Positions 1 through 5,936 of a stretch of 7,945 bases of DNA are shown one piece after another. The position numbers were made by a program, and so were the translations under genes. Under the pieces are notes generated by a model. The model did not search any database, was not told where the DNA came from, and saw only the letters and a program-made list of their open reading frames with translations. The stretch covers positions 1 to 7,945 of the forward strand of contig CALVNU010000040.1 in the NCBI GenBank assembly GCA_944349915.1. Reading direction: 5' to 3'. This DNA comes from an uncultured Clostridia bacterium. GTDB taxonomy: Bacteria; Bacillota; Clostridia; Christensenellales; UBA1242. How positions within the stretch are numbered: position 1 is the stretch's first letter; each line of letters begins with the position of its first letter.

Positions 1-552
1 TTTGCCAAAATGAGAACATATAGATATAAGCCTAGGCACTTCATCGCTGGAATATTGATTTTGCCCTTTTAAAACAAAAAGATTTTTCCCCTTTCCAGAA
101 AAAATCATTGAGTCTATACCGTCAAGTTTGTATCTTATTCCAACAGGGGTGTCTGTAAATGAAGTGTTGACTAGCAAGGTTGTAGGTCTTGCACCAAACA
201 TATCATCATAGCAAATTTTCATTTGGTCATTAAAATACATGCTGTAATATTTGTTTTCATCATTATTTTTGTCAAACCATTCAAAACTCCAAAGCGCACT
301 AATTTCTTGTCCAGCCAGCGCAACAACACTTTCACTTTCAAGGTCGGTTTTGTTAAGTGGACTTGCAAAATCTTCAAATCCGTAACCGCTTTCAAGAGCA
401 CCGCTTGCTGTGCGAAAATTATAGCATATGTCTGTCAAATTAAAATCGCACACGCTATCGTCTTTTTCTGTTTGAATTGCAGAAGAAAACATATTGTATT
501 CAAATTCTTTTGATTTTGTCTTTTTTGTTTTAAGTTTGTTTTTATAAAACAT
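1..552 (-). CDS. Phage structural protein, probable tail/neck component (partial, C-terminus beyond left edge)
   Basis: An open frame of exactly 184 codons runs from an ATG at 552-550 to the left edge without a stop, so the C-terminus is missing. The start is well supported: a GGAGG lies 8 nt upstream, and the ATG overlaps the stop of the preceding gene as TGATG, a classic coupling signal. The visible part has a Lys-rich N-terminus (residues 5-16) and then mixed, probably beta-rich sequence with several aromatic residues. The segment GALESGYGFEDF at 51-62 recalls repeated motifs in phage beta-structured proteins. There is no signal peptide or membrane segment. Its place after the adaptor-like gene in a P22-like order would suit a gp10-like tail-hub or stabilization protein. 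That is inference from order and faint pattern only; it could be another virion protein. Confidence 0.7.
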   Translation of the reverse strand, partial: MFYKNKLKTKKTKSKEFEYNMFSSAIQTEKDDSVCDFNLTDICYNFRTASGALESGYGFEDFASPLNKTDLESESVVALAGQEISALWSFEWFDKNNDENKYYSMYFNDQMKICYDDMFGARPTTLLVNTSFTDTPVGIRYKLDGIDSMIFSGKGKNLFVLKGQNQYSSDEVPRLISICSHFGK

Positions 553-1103
553 CAAAGCCACCTCCTCCGAGGCAATCTTGCGTGCGGGGTCTGTCTGCAA
601 ATATATTCCAAACTGTTTTTAAAGCGCTCCTCAAAAATTTCTGCGTCATCAAATTTGCCTTGCATAAAAAGATATTCCCTTGCAACCCCATAAGCATAAA
701 TGCGTTCCGGCAAAAATGACTCAACCTCGTCATTGATTGTTTGACTTGCTGGCAGAGTGCTATAAACAACCACCGCTTTTTTGCAAAGCGCAAAAATATG
801 GTCTTGAAAAACTTTAAATCTCACCTTTCTTCCAAAACTGTTTTTAACATACAAAATTTTGTAAGGCGAAGATGTGAATTTTGAAAAGGCAATTCGTCCA
901 TTTTCAACATCAAATTGCTCAACCTTTTTGATTGGCACAAACTCGCTTGCAATTTCGCTATTAACAAGATTAAAGCATTTGACAAGCCTGTCAACCTCTT
1001 GACTTTCTGTCTCCGACAGAGTTTGGTTTTCTTTTATTGACTTGCCAAGCGCCTCATTTTCAATAAAATCACAGGCAAGAACTAAAATATCTTTAACTAA
1101 CAT
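552..1103 (-). CDS. Probable phage head-tail connector/adaptor protein (183 aa)
   Basis: Starts at ATG 1103-1101 behind a strong AAGGAGG site 4 nt away and overlaps the end of the 114-aa gene by 7 nt. It ends in a TGATG overlap with the next gene. The N-terminal half is helical (roughly residues 1-55, with the LVKCFNLVNSEIA stretch at 40-52). A beta-rich middle follows (about 58-118), then a C-terminal helix at about 134-168 (YAYGVAREYLFMQGKFDDAE and onward), where the residue pattern resembles the C-terminal helices of phage adaptor/gatekeeper proteins of the T7 gp11 and P22 gp4 type. The tail is very basic (LPRRRWL). Such proteins dock below the portal ring after packaging and receive the tail. 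The assignment rests on length, secondary-structure pattern and gene order, not on a recognised signature, so a generic structural protein remains possible. Confidence 0.75.
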   Translation of the reverse strand: MLVKDILVLACDFIENEALGKSIKENQTLSETESQEVDRLVKCFNLVNSEIASEFVPIKKVEQFDVENGRIAFSKFTSSPYKILYVKNSFGRKVRFKVFQDHIFALCKKAVVVYSTLPASQTINDEVESFLPERIYAYGVAREYLFMQGKFDDAEIFEERFKNSLEYICRQTPHARLPRRRWL

Positions 1104-1441
1104 AGTGCCTCCTTTAACTTGTCTAATTCTTCACTTAGCATTTTGCGGTAAATTTTTTCATTTTCTAAATCAATTTCTTTTAAAAGTTTATCGGCGTTTT
1201 CTCGACTTGTTTTTCTTGCGTAATCAACAGCCCTTTCGTCAAGAACGGGATAGGGCAAAGTAAAACAGTAGGTGGAAGAAGATTGCAAAATGCTATGCAC
1301 TTCAAATTTTTTCTTTTTAAGAGAAAAAACAACTCTATATGAGGGGTCAATTTCTTTTAATCTGTCGCAAATAAAAAGGCAATCGCTTTCAATAAAAATA
1401 TAGTCCTTTTTGTTGTGATAAATAAAATCAAAATTTTTCAT
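1097..1441 (-). CDS. Conserved hypothetical phage protein following the capsid gene (114 aa)
   Basis: Reads from ATG 1441-1439 to TAG 1099-1097. The upstream sequence has no clear Shine-Dalgarno (only GGTGTG near the ATG), unlike its neighbours, so initiation may be weak. The first half looks like a small beta domain (DRLKEIDPSYRVVFSLKKKK at 27-46, then EVHSI). The middle contains YCFTLPYPVLDERAVDYARKT, and residues about 77-113 form a long charged helix. I recognise this layout (EIDPSY, then a beta strand rich in basic residues, then LPYxxLDER and a helix) from small proteins often encoded just after the coat gene in phages of Gram-positive hosts. Their role is not known to me; a head-completion or decoration role is a guess. 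It lies directly downstream of a palindromic terminator-like element, so it may be expressed less than the coat protein. Confidence 0.75.
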   Translation of the reverse strand: MKNFDFIYHNKKDYIFIESDCLFICDRLKEIDPSYRVVFSLKKKKFEVHSILQSSSTYCFTLPYPVLDERAVDYARKTSRENADKLLKEIDLENEKIYRKMLSEELDKLKEALC

Positions 1442-1459
1442 AACACACCATATAAAGAG

Positions 1460-1485
1460 AAAAAGGCAAAAATTTTTGCCTTTTT
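1460..1485. terminator. Perfect 26-nt palindrome, terminator or attenuator after the capsid gene
   Basis: The two arms AAAAAGGCAAAAA (1460-1472) and TTTTTGCCTTTTT (1473-1485) are exact reverse complements. The hairpin has a GGC/GCC core, an A/T-rich top and a run of Ts after the core on either strand, so it can act in both directions. On the minus strand it begins 7 nt after the capsid stop and lies before the 114-aa gene. Because the downstream genes continue the same module, it probably lets part of the transcription through and sets a high coat-to-downstream ratio. The A/T-rich stem makes it weaker than a classical GC-rich terminator. Confidence 0.65.
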
Positions 1486-1492
1486 AGATAAA

Positions 1493-2683
1493 TTAAGCAT
1501 TGTCAGAGCCAATTGTTGAAGATATTTTTGTAAGTTTTGCCTGTCCACATGGCTTGTCACAAATAAGTTCAGCATACTTTACAAGAGTTGCACTGTAAGT
1601 TGGTTGGTCAGCATTTTGTCTTAAAATTCTTCCATTTTCACCTTCAAGCCATTGCCAATCGCAAAGTTCATGCATTGTAAAGTCGTCAGTGTTAAGAAGA
1701 TACATCTCTCCATCGTCAACAAATCTGTCAGCAACAACTGGAATACCATTGTGCGTGATAGTTGTAAAACCACCATCTAAATGCATAATATCAATGTTAC
1801 GCTTGCAAGCAGAGAGATATTGTTGATATGCTCTTCTAATTGCAGGAGTTGTTGATATAAAATTGATTTGACTGTCGTGGTTAAAATCAAGTTCATCAAT
1901 AGCCTCTTGAATTAAAGTATCAGAAATTTCAACATTTGATACTGGTGAAGAGACATAAGGTTTAAGCCATGGATAATCAGTTTTGCTTACTCCATAGATT
2001 GAAGTTTCAGTGGTGTTGAAAATTTTTCCCAAACCAGAAATTTCATAATCTTTTGAGCCTTGAACATAAACCTTGTCTCCAGCTTTTAATGTTACAGCAG
2101 TTGAATTTGTTTCTGTGTAAGTGAAAGTTTTGTTTTCTCTATCAACATACACAATTTTAAGTTTTCCAGCATTCAATGTTGAGCCTGTATACACATCAAC
2201 GAGCATGCCTTCAATAAGATGATTAACTTTATCGCAAGTTACAACTTTGTTAGAAACAGAAGAAACTGTTGCCAAAAGTCCAGTTCCATCACCATAAAGC
2301 ATTCTGCCAAGGTTGAAAGAACTTGCTTTAACAAGCCCTTCCATTTCGTCAGAAAGAAGGTTTACAAAAGCACCCAAGTTGTTTGCAGATGCTCTAATAG
2401 CCTTGTCAGAAAGTTCGATTTTTCCATAAAGATTTTTAAGTTCTGCGCTAAATTGCACATAACTGTTGCCAGACGAAGTAGGAAGAGTTGATGTTTCGCT
2501 TCCTGCCCCAATACCGCCGTTAATTCCGTAAGGAGCAAGTTTTTTGATAGATTTGCCCCAAACATCTTTGCTAGTTCTTTTTATTTTTGCCAAAAGTGGA
2601 TTTGCTCTAACATTGAGTTGATTTGCAACAACACCAAGGTAGACATTTTTAAGAGCACTTTCGGCAGATGTTAAAGTTACCAT
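1493..2683 (-). CDS. Phage major capsid protein, HK97-type fold with inserted domain
   Basis: A 396-aa coat protein forming the icosahedral shell around the genome. The start is ATG 2683-2681, with AAGGAG 5 nt upstream. The N-terminus (SAESALKNVYLGVVANQLNV, 6-25) and the segment APYGINGGIGAGSE (50-63) fit an N-arm and E-loop region. ELKNLYGKIELSDKAIRAS (81-99) followed by a long helix (about 100-125, ending FNLGRMLYGDGTG at 123-135) fits the P-domain spine. Residues about 140-212 form a beta-rich insertion. Residues about 255-325 (SQINFISTTPAIRRAYQQYL, then the NGIPVVADRF stretch) fit the A-domain. There is no large N-terminal delta domain of the HK97 kind, so assembly presumably relies on the separate scaffold protein encoded upstream. 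Family assignment is from pattern and gene context; the coat role is strong, the exact family less so. Confidence 0.9.
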   Translation of the reverse strand: MVTLTSAESALKNVYLGVVANQLNVRANPLLAKIKRTSKDVWGKSIKKLAPYGINGGIGAGSETSTLPTSSGNSYVQFSAELKNLYGKIELSDKAIRASANNLGAFVNLLSDEMEGLVKASSFNLGRMLYGDGTGLLATVSSVSNKVVTCDKVNHLIEGMLVDVYTGSTLNAGKLKIVYVDRENKTFTYTETNSTAVTLKAGDKVYVQGSKDYEISGLGKIFNTTETSIYGVSKTDYPWLKPYVSSPVSNVEISDTLIQEAIDELDFNHDSQINFISTTPAIRRAYQQYLSACKRNIDIMHLDGGFTTITHNGIPVVADRFVDDGEMYLLNTDDFTMHELCDWQWLEGENGRILRQNADQPTYSATLVKYAELICDKPCGQAKLTKISSTIGSDNA

Positions 2684-2688
2684 AATTT

Positions 2689-2694
2689 CTCCTT
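2689..2694 (-). promoter_or_regulatory. Ribosome binding site of the capsid gene
   Basis: AAGGAG on the minus strand, 5 nt before the capsid ATG. It fixes the start at 2683 and follows directly on an A-rich leader that contains a tandem repeat. The gene is separated from its upstream neighbour by 78 nt, the largest gap inside the phage module, so the coat protein is initiated independently and not by coupling. Confidence 0.7.
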
Positions 2695-2697
2695 TTC

Positions 2698-2738
2698 AAT
2701 GTTTTTTTTGCTGTTTTTAATGTTTTTTGCTGTTTTTT
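2698..2738 (-). repeat. Two-copy A-rich tandem repeat in the capsid leader
   Basis: On the minus strand, AAAAACAGCAAAAAACATT occurs twice in a row; the copy nearer the gene has two extra As. On the plus strand these lie at about 2719-2738 and 2698-2718. It fills the gap between the scaffold gene and the capsid ribosome binding site. It could be an unstructured A-rich translation enhancer or ribosomal protein S1 site, or simply replication slippage in low-complexity DNA. The function is not established by the sequence. Confidence 0.55.
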
Positions 2739-2761
2739 ATTGAAAAAAATGTCGATTTTGT

Positions 2762-3454
2762 CTAATTTCCGTCAAACATATTCCTAACCATTTCTTTTGC
2801 TTCGGCCAAGGAAGTTGGAGTGTCATGGCTAATGCTAGACACTCTTTCCCCGCCTGTTGAAGAAATGACTTGTGGTGGTTTGTGTTTAGCAAGGTCATTA
2901 AGATACTCTTGTATCACCTGCTTTCGAACATTTTCATCTGATAAAACATATTTGTTTACAATCGGGTCGCTAGTTTTTTGCTCGGAATTTAAATGTCCAA
3001 GCACAACATTTGCCCACGCAACCTCATATGGACTTTGTTGCTTGGAAGAAGAAATTTGTTTTTTTATCTCTTCTTCAAAAGGTTTTGCATCATCATTTGC
3101 CAAAAGGAAGGCAGAAAGTTCATCTTGCAGTTCTTCATTTGTCGGTGTATCACTTTGCTCTTCGCTCACACCTTGCCAGTCAACTTCTTGTTTTGCTTGC
3201 TCTCTTTCGTCAACTTGAGCGGATGACGATTTTTCAATTTCCTTTTGCCCCTTATCTTTTTGCAATTGGCTTAGCAATTGACACTTTTTGGTAAATTCAC
3301 TCTCCAGATTGTTATAGGCCTCTAACAACTTATCTGCAGACTTAAATTTGCCATAAGCGCCTTGAGAGCCGACCTCACTCACAGCCCTCTCTTCTTCTGT
3401 TATGTTTATAACATTTGCCGGTTCCATGGTCGGTTGTTCTCTGTTTTCTTCCAT
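2762..3454 (-). CDS. Phage scaffolding protein (capsid assembly scaffold)
   Basis: A 230-aa highly charged, Glu/Gln/Ser/Lys-rich protein between portal and coat genes, the usual place of a scaffold that guides procapsid assembly and is then lost. Residues about 32-75 carry a GxYGKFKSADKLLEAYNNLE-type segment followed by a predicted coiled coil, a pattern common in phage scaffolds. The middle (75-130) is low-complexity and probably disordered. A C-terminal helix (SLAEAKEMVRNMFDGN, 215-230) is suited to binding the coat. There is no visible protease motif, so it is not an evident prohead protease fusion. The start ATG 3454-3452 is one base after the portal stop (TAATATG), and GGAGG lies within the last portal codons, indicating coupled translation. 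The call rests on position and composition. Confidence 0.82.
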   Translation of the reverse strand: MEENREQPTMEPANVINITEEERAVSEVGSQGAYGKFKSADKLLEAYNNLESEFTKKCQLLSQLQKDKGQKEIEKSSSAQVDEREQAKQEVDWQGVSEEQSDTPTNEELQDELSAFLLANDDAKPFEEEIKKQISSSKQQSPYEVAWANVVLGHLNSEQKTSDPIVNKYVLSDENVRKQVIQEYLNDLAKHKPPQVISSTGGERVSSISHDTPTSLAEAKEMVRNMFDGN

Positions 3455-3455
3455 A

Positions 3456-5300
3456 TTAGCCTCCTATCATTTTTTTATGAGCCCTTATATGCTCAATAAA
3501 GATTTCTTCAAGTTTATCATTTTTTAGCCGTGCTTGTTGATAATCTTCTCCAAGCATAAAGGCAATGTGCTCGTTAATATGCAGTTTATGTTCGTCAATT
3601 TCCATAACTTTGCAACTTATACCATCAAGCATTTTCAAATTTTCATTGTCGGCCTTTTTGATGTGCAGTTCATTAAGGTCTTGAGCATTTTCCCAAACAC
3701 CCATACCAAGCATTTCTAAAATTTTGGTTTTCATTCTGTTTGTAAGTTTGCCGTCTTCATTTTCAAGAATGCCGTTTTCAAGCAGTCTAAAAACCATTTC
3801 TCGTTTTTGCGCAGGCGATGAAAGATTGTCATTTTGTGCGGAGAGAACAATGTCATCACTTGTGATATCGGCGCTAGAAAAATAGAACATTTCAATGCCA
3901 CCATTTTGTCCTATAATTTTGGCAAGTCTTGGAAAAATGGCAAACTGTTTGTAAAGTTTTAATATAATTTGAGCAATTTTTAGTCCAGCCTGTTTGATGC
4001 TTTCTGTTGTAACATTTAGTCTAGCCTCGTCTTGACTTATCATAAGTTCAAGTGCGGTACCGCTTATATTTGAAGATGCATAATCGGTTCCAAGTGTTTC
4101 ACTAACCCCGCTTATTTTGGTAAATTCTTCCAAGAGTTTATTCTCTTCATCTTCAATGCCTCTCGGCAAAGACTCGCCTTCCAAAAATTTTGGTGCAATA
4201 GAACCCTGCCTGTAAACAAGAACTTTTCCAGGGCACAGCCCTTCATCTTCAAGATTGTCAAGGTCAACAGAGCCATCTTCAACGGAAAGCACGCCCATTG
4301 AAAGACGATTGACAAACTCATGTTTGCGATTTTTGATTGCGTTGTATGCTCTTTGAACGGGAATAAGCCTTTCTATTATGCTTGTACCCCAAAAGCAACC
4401 TGGCTCTTCGGCACAAGTTTGTTTAACAAAAGGAAAATCTCTTTCTCCGTCTGCGCCTATTTTATAAGGCAATTCCCCGTCATAAACCAGTCTATCACCT
4501 GCAACAATGGTAAGTCTGCCATTAGGATAATCAATGCTAGGTCTATTGTATCTTTCAATTACAATGGCACTGTCGGCTTTTTTGCTTTCAATAATTTTAG
4601 GCACAGTTCCGTTATAGCCAAGTCCGCCAACACTGTCGGTTATGCTGTCAAGCGAAAAAGTGTTAACACTTTTGCCTTCAACCTCAATGCCATACATAGA
4701 TTTTATTTGCGCCACACTGTAAGCCTTTGCATGAATAATGCTTTGGCAATCGTCAATTGTTTCGGACACAGAAGAATCTGGATAAATTTCAAATGGACTA
4801 ATAACAGAAACTTCAACTTCTCCACTTCTTATATCTTTTCCTTTTTCATCTTTGCCAACAACAGCCCCCTTCAAATTGTTCCATCCTATCTTATAAAAAA
4901 CAGTTCCGCAAACTTCCGCCCATTTAATAGCCTTGTTTGTCAAGTTTTTCAAATTTAATTTTTCTTTTACAGATTGATAGATTTTTTTGCAAACTTTTGC
5001 AGAATTTTTATCTTTTTCTTCATTGCTTGCTGGAATTATTGAAATGTCTGCCATATTATTTGAAAGTTTTGCATAACGAATATCAAATATAGGGGCAATA
5101 TGGTTAAAAACTTCTCTCTCTTGCCAAAAAAATTGTTTTTCGCTTTCTTCAACTCCGTTATAACTTACCGAACAAAATTGATTGCCCATCAAAAAGTTCA
5201 TATTCATTTTCCAAATATTGTCAAAACTTTTTCTTGCCATGGCTCTTTTATTGAAATCTTCGAGCACTTCTTTTACCAATTTGTTTTCTTCTTTTTTCAT
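3456..5300 (-). CDS. Phage portal protein, P22-like
   Basis: A 614-aa protein expected to form the dodecameric ring at one capsid vertex through which DNA is packaged and ejected. The N-terminal helical part (1-60) leads to VFNHIAPIFDIRYAKLSNNM (64-83) and PASNEEKDKNSAKV (90-103), then IKWAEVCGTVFYKIGW (125-140) and SVISPFEIYPD (165-175), a typical portal wing segment. FWGTSIIERLIPVQRAYNAI (303-322) and SGTALELMISQDEARLNVTT (413-432) match the conserved core and the stem/crown transition of P22-type portals. At 614 aa it is somewhat shorter than P22 gp1 (725 aa), mainly lacking the long C-terminal barrel. The start ATG 5300-5298 overlaps the upstream stop as ATGA, with GAGGA 7 nt ahead. The frame is intact throughout. 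Another portal family cannot be fully excluded, but a portal role is nearly certain. Confidence 0.92.
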   Translation of the reverse strand: MKKEENKLVKEVLEDFNKRAMARKSFDNIWKMNMNFLMGNQFCSVSYNGVEESEKQFFWQEREVFNHIAPIFDIRYAKLSNNMADISIIPASNEEKDKNSAKVCKKIYQSVKEKLNLKNLTNKAIKWAEVCGTVFYKIGWNNLKGAVVGKDEKGKDIRSGEVEVSVISPFEIYPDSSVSETIDDCQSIIHAKAYSVAQIKSMYGIEVEGKSVNTFSLDSITDSVGGLGYNGTVPKIIESKKADSAIVIERYNRPSIDYPNGRLTIVAGDRLVYDGELPYKIGADGERDFPFVKQTCAEEPGCFWGTSIIERLIPVQRAYNAIKNRKHEFVNRLSMGVLSVEDGSVDLDNLEDEGLCPGKVLVYRQGSIAPKFLEGESLPRGIEDEENKLLEEFTKISGVSETLGTDYASSNISGTALELMISQDEARLNVTTESIKQAGLKIAQIILKLYKQFAIFPRLAKIIGQNGGIEMFYFSSADITSDDIVLSAQNDNLSSPAQKREMVFRLLENGILENEDGKLTNRMKTKILEMLGMGVWENAQDLNELHIKKADNENLKMLDGISCKVMEIDEHKLHINEHIAFMLGEDYQQARLKNDKLEEIFIEHIRAHKKMIGG

Positions 5301-5524
5301 GATTTATCCTCAACTTTCTTTAATTTTTTGCCATACTTAAATGGGCTTTCAATCCCCTTTGGAACTTGCATTTTACCAAGGGCTTGATACATTTCTTTAA
5401 GGCATTGTTCACAGAAACACAAGTCTTTTTTTATTACTCCTTTGGTGGCAAAACTGTATTTTGCCCAATTTGAACAGCCATTAAAGTCGCATTTGGTCAA
5501 ACTTTTGCATTCGCTAACTTGCAT
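5297..5524 (-). CDS. Small Cys-rich zinc-ribbon-like phage protein (75 aa)
   Basis: Starts at ATG 5524-5522 with GGAGG 7 nt upstream, overlapping the preceding gene by 11 nt, and ends in an ATGA overlap with the portal start. Cysteines at 12, 17, 36, 38 and 41 (plus Cys6) form C-x4-C and C-x2-C pairs about 20 residues apart, the spacing expected for a small zinc ribbon or finger. The context CDFNGCSNWAKYSF is typical of treble-clef or zinc-ribbon knuckles. The C-terminus is Lys-rich (KKLKKVEDKS). Small proteins of this kind occur near terminase and portal genes in phages of Gram-positive hosts. Binding of DNA or of packaging components is plausible but not shown. Confidence 0.75.
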   Translation of the reverse strand: MQVSECKSLTKCDFNGCSNWAKYSFATKGVIKKDLCFCEQCLKEMYQALGKMQVPKGIESPFKYGKKLKKVEDKS

Positions 5525-5798
5525 CGCCTTCCTCCTTTAAAAGATTTAAAAGTCGCTCCTCCTCTTCCAGCAGTTCTTCATCACTCATAAGCGAAATTTT
5601 GTCTTGATAGGTTTTATAATATCTCTCAAGCAAAATTTTTACTGCACTCACATCTGGGCTATAATGTTTTTTTGTAACCTTTTTCTTGACAAGAACCTCT
5701 TCACCGTCATTCAAAGAATATTCTTCCACAACTTCATCGGCACTATAGCCTAACGCTTTTTTTAAAAGAGCCTTGCGAATTTTATCCTCATCATTCAC
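5514..5798 (-). CDS. Terminase-small-subunit-like or conserved phage protein, GTG start (94 aa)
   Basis: The first gene of the minus-strand operon. The frame opens with GTG (5798-5796), with AGGAGG 5 nt upstream; the nearby ATGs are in other frames, so GTG is the supported start. The sequence has a basic helix with LKKALGYSADEVVEEY (12-27), a Lys-rich beta stretch (VKKKVTKKHYSPDVSAVKIL, 37-56), and an acidic C-terminal helix (MSDEELLEEEERLLNLLKEE, 71-90). The ALGY, VEEY, KxxTKKxxxPDxxA and LL series resembles the C-terminal half of small terminase subunits from phages of Gram-positive hosts. The usual N-terminal helix-turn-helix is absent. It may be a shortened TerS or a separate protein of unknown role. 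Its position upstream of the portal supports a packaging link. Confidence 0.7.
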   Translation of the reverse strand: MNDEDKIRKALLKKALGYSADEVVEEYSLNDGEEVLVKKKVTKKHYSPDVSAVKILLERYYKTYQDKISLMSDEELLEEEERLLNLLKEEGDAS

Positions 5799-5803
5799 CT
5801 TTT

Positions 5804-5809
5804 CCTCCT
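5804..5809 (-). promoter_or_regulatory. Ribosome binding site deciding the GTG start
   Basis: AGGAGG on the minus strand, 5 nt before GTG 5798-5796. It is a strong site with ideal spacing and no in-frame ATG nearby, so it decides the start of the 94-aa gene. Confidence 0.7.
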
Positions 5810-5831
5810 TTTAGGCGCAACTTTTATGCGA

Positions 5832-5860
5832 ATTATATTGCAAAAGGAAGGCGCTTTCAA
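5832..5860 (-). promoter_or_regulatory. Near-consensus sigma-70/SigA-type promoter for the phage operon
   Basis: On the minus strand, TTGAAA (5860-5855) is followed by exactly 17 nt and TATAAT (5837-5832). The -10 is perfect and the -35 matches TTGACA at five of six bases. Transcription would begin near 5825, giving a leader of about 27 nt with a strong ribosome binding site before the GTG start. This is a strong housekeeping promoter with no obvious operator palindrome over it. That is unusual for phage late genes, which are often driven from far upstream or by a late activator. Confidence 0.8.
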
Positions 5861-5936
5861 AGATTACTGCCAAAAAAATAAAAATTTTGTAACACTCCAT
5901 TTGGCTTGTTGCTAAATTGATAATGTAGAGGTCAAA

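Noticed and set aside
223..513. 96-aa plus-strand frame near the left edge
   Set aside because: Antisense to the partial structural gene on the minus strand, with no ribosome binding site; a shadow frame.
2733..2749. T-run/A-run hairpin (TTTTTT, ATTG, AAAAAA) between scaffold and coat genes as a terminator
   Set aside because: The stem is A/T only, so it is too weak; a true stop here would cut off the coat gene from its operon without a visible new promoter.
2820..3294. Several overlapping plus-strand frames (77-132 aa) opposite the scaffold gene
   Set aside because: Rich in Cys, Phe, Leu and Ser without domains or start signals; they arise from the reverse complement of Glu/Lys/Gln-rich coding sequence.
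4320..4958. 212-aa plus-strand open frame inside the portal gene
   Set aside because: It is wholly antisense to a confidently assigned portal gene, has no ribosome binding site, and its composition (Asn, Phe, Ser and Cys-rich) is what reverse reading of A/T-rich coding DNA gives.
5919..5924. GATAAT as a -10 box for the ABC operon
   Set aside because: No acceptable -35 at 16-18 nt spacing, and the transcript would start inside or after the ribosome binding site at 5926-5931. The operon promoter was not located with confidence.
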